DNA of 7,961 nt. Origin: Candidatus Methanoplasma sp. Its GTDB lineage: Archaea > Thermoplasmatota > Thermoplasmata > Methanomassiliicoccales > Methanomethylophilaceae. A program made the translations under genes and the position numbers. Under the pieces are notes generated by a model that did no database searches, had not been told where the DNA came from, and was given only the letters and a program-made list of their open reading frames with translations. Positions 6,946 to 7,961 of the stretch are shown in pieces (the stretch's first letter is position 1; every line of letters starts with the position of its first letter). The stretch lies in the NCBI GenBank assembly GCA_031271555.1, contig JAISVN010000005.1:1-7961 (forward strand), read 5' to 3'.

Positions 6946-6987
6946 CCTACAAAGTCGGAAGTAAAAACCCTACAAAGTCGGAAGTAA
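6946..6987 (+). repeat. Two perfect 19-bp tandem direct repeats upstream of the ATPase gene
   Basis: CCTACAAAGTCGGAAGTAA occurs at 6946-6964 and again at 6969-6987, identical and separated by four bases, giving a 23-bp period (about two helical turns). Each copy has TAC and GTA at the ends of its 16-base core, a weak dyad. They stand out against the AT-rich surroundings and end 28 bases before the ATPase start. The in-frame codons over copy 2 are open but contain no start codon, so this is not coding. The arrangement suggests a binding site for a regulator on one face of the DNA, possibly for autoregulation. The repeat identity is certain; the function is inferred. Confidence 0.85.
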
Positions 6988-7015
6988 GAAATACTGGACA
7001 AATCATCTTATACAT

Positions 7016-7961
7016 ATGAACGGTCCGTATATGCCCAGAGTCTTAGACGGATACATCAAGGATAAGCTAGAATATGCTGGTGCCATTCTAATAGAGGGCG
7101 TTAAATGGTGTGGAAAGACCCGCACTGCGAAAGAGACAGCTGCCAGTACAGTGTCTTTACAGGATCCTAAGAGTGCTGAATCATACAAAAAGATGGCTAC
7201 GACAGATCCGTCGATAATATTGGAGGGTAAAACACCCCGTCTGATAGATGAGTGGCAGACAGTACCGGAGATATGGAATGCGGTTAAGTATGAGATTGAT
7301 GAAAGAAACGGAAATCCGGGGCAGTTCATACTCACGGGCTCCGCCGCCCCTCCTGATGACCCGATGCGCCATTCGGGTGCAGGCAGAATAGCAAGAGTAG
7401 TGATGAGGCCGATGAGCCTGTTTGAATCCGGCGAGTCGAACGGATCCATTTCAATGCAAAACCTGTTCTCCCGCGAGAAGAAAATAAGCGGGCACTCAGA
7501 ACTCACTGTGAAAGAGCTTTCAAAGGCATTGGTAAGAGGGGGGTGGCCGGGATCCATCGGTATGAATGAAAAAGCCTCAATGGGTATGATGCAGGACTAC
7601 GTTAGATCAATAATCAATACAGATATGTCTAGGGTTGACGGAGTGCAAAGGTCTCCTACGACTGTCCATCAGATCCTCAGATCACTTTCGAGGAACACAT
7701 CTACAGTTGTCAATATGTCTACGATAAGGAAAGACATAGCAGGAGACAATGACGAAGTGTCAGAAAAGACCATATCCTCATACATAAATGCGTTGAGAAG
7801 AATATTCGTTGTCGAAGATGTTCCGGCATGGAATCCATCCATACGCTCAAAGACCGCCATCAGAGAGTCGCCTAAACGGCATTTTGTGGATCCATCCATA
7901 GCAACTGCAGCATTGCAAATATCTTCAAATTCTCTTTTAGAGGATTTTAACACCTTCGGGT
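7016..7961 (+). CDS. AAA_14 / DUF4143 family ATPase, 3' end cut by window edge
   Basis: The frame is open from ATG at 7016 to the right edge (315 codons). It shows a P-loop at 28-35 (G-V-K-W-C-G-K-T), a Walker B-like strand RLIDEWQ (75-81), a sensor-like FILTGS (104-109), and GAGRIARVVMRPMSLFESG (121-139), whose arginines fit the AAA_14 domain. RGGWPGS and SLSRNTSTVVNMSTI further on match the region joining to the DUF4143 domain, as do RSKTAIRESPKRHFVDPSIA near the end. This family is abundant in anaerobic archaea and bacteria, often in several copies per genome, and has no established substrate. Family members are about 400 residues or more, so about 100 are missing, including the C-terminal part that in relatives resembles a PD-(D/E)XK nuclease fold. 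The start is the first ATG, since upstream codons back to a stop at 6962 contain no start. It is unrelated to cobalamin synthesis and is preceded by its own repeats and promoter. Confidence 0.9.
   Translation, partial: MNGPYMPRVLDGYIKDKLEYAGAILIEGVKWCGKTRTAKETAASTVSLQDPKSAESYKKMATTDPSIILEGKTPRLIDEWQTVPEIWNAVKYEIDERNGNPGQFILTGSAAPPDDPMRHSGAGRIARVVMRPMSLFESGESNGSISMQNLFSREKKISGHSELTVKELSKALVRGGWPGSIGMNEKASMGMMQDYVRSIINTDMSRVDGVQRSPTTVHQILRSLSRNTSTVVNMSTIRKDIAGDNDEVSEKTISSYINALRRIFVVEDVPAWNPSIRSKTAIRESPKRHFVDPSIATAALQISSNSLLEDFNTFG

Noticed and set aside
6946..6987. Possible CRISPR array
   Set aside because: Only two 19-bp copies with a four-base gap, far too short a spacer, and no cas gene in view.
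6738..7001. 87-codon minus-strand frame across the cbiC end and the 19-bp repeats
   Set aside because: Low-complexity translation of the T-rich terminator and repeats, no ribosome binding site or family features seen.

Overview
This window is mostly a compact, divergently transcribed locus for the anaerobic (early cobalt insertion) branch of cobalamin biosynthesis, followed at the right edge by an unrelated accessory gene for an AAA_14/DUF4143 ATPase. The set of enzymes (CbiD, CbiG, CbiJ, CbiE, CbiT, CbiL, CbiF, CbiH, CbiC), the TATA-like AT-rich elements upstream of both transcription units, the oligo-T tract instead of a hairpin terminator, and the AAA_14/DUF4143 gene all fit an anaerobic archaeon. 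A corrinoid-dependent methanogen of the Methanomassiliicoccales/Thermoplasmatota is my best guess. That placement is inference: there is no rRNA or other marker here, and an anaerobic bacterium is not excluded.

Left arm (positions 3947 down to 1, minus strand): cbiD, then cbiG (ATGA overlap), then one long reading frame starting at 1733 that runs off the left edge. This frame joins three enzymes in a single polypeptide: CbiJ (cobalt-precorrin-6A reductase), CbiE (C5-methyltransferase) and CbiT (C15-methyltransferase/C12 decarboxylase). CbiT is cut by the window edge. CbiE-CbiT fusions are familiar (CobL type). The additional in-frame CbiJ at the N-terminus is the most unusual feature of the locus.

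Right arm (positions 4030 to 6865, plus strand): cbiL, cbiF, cbiH, cbiC, with ATGA overlaps at the first two junctions and a 12-base gap before cbiC. The arms are separated by only 82 bases (3948-4029), which hold AT-rich TATA-like elements and an imperfect CCAA/TTGG dyad; this must drive both directions.

Together the two arms supply all nine activities between cobalt-factor II and cobyrinic acid: C20 methylation (CbiL), C17 methylation and ring contraction (CbiH), C11 methylation (CbiF), lactone opening with loss of C2 (CbiG), C1 methylation (CbiD), reduction (CbiJ), C5 methylation (CbiE), C15 methylation and decarboxylation (CbiT), and C12-to-C11 methyl migration (CbiC). No cobalt chelatase, sirohydrochlorin-forming enzyme or amidase is visible, so those steps must be encoded elsewhere.

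After cbiC a T-rich tract (6883-6904) probably ends transcription. A short intergenic region then carries a TATA-like box and two perfect 19-bp direct repeats (6946-6964 and 6969-6987) ahead of the AAA_14/DUF4143 ATPase, which starts at 7016 and runs off the right edge. The repeats lie where transcription of that gene would start and look like a candidate operator. I did not find a credible wholly new system; the triple fusion and the repeat-plus-ATPase module are the items most worth following up.
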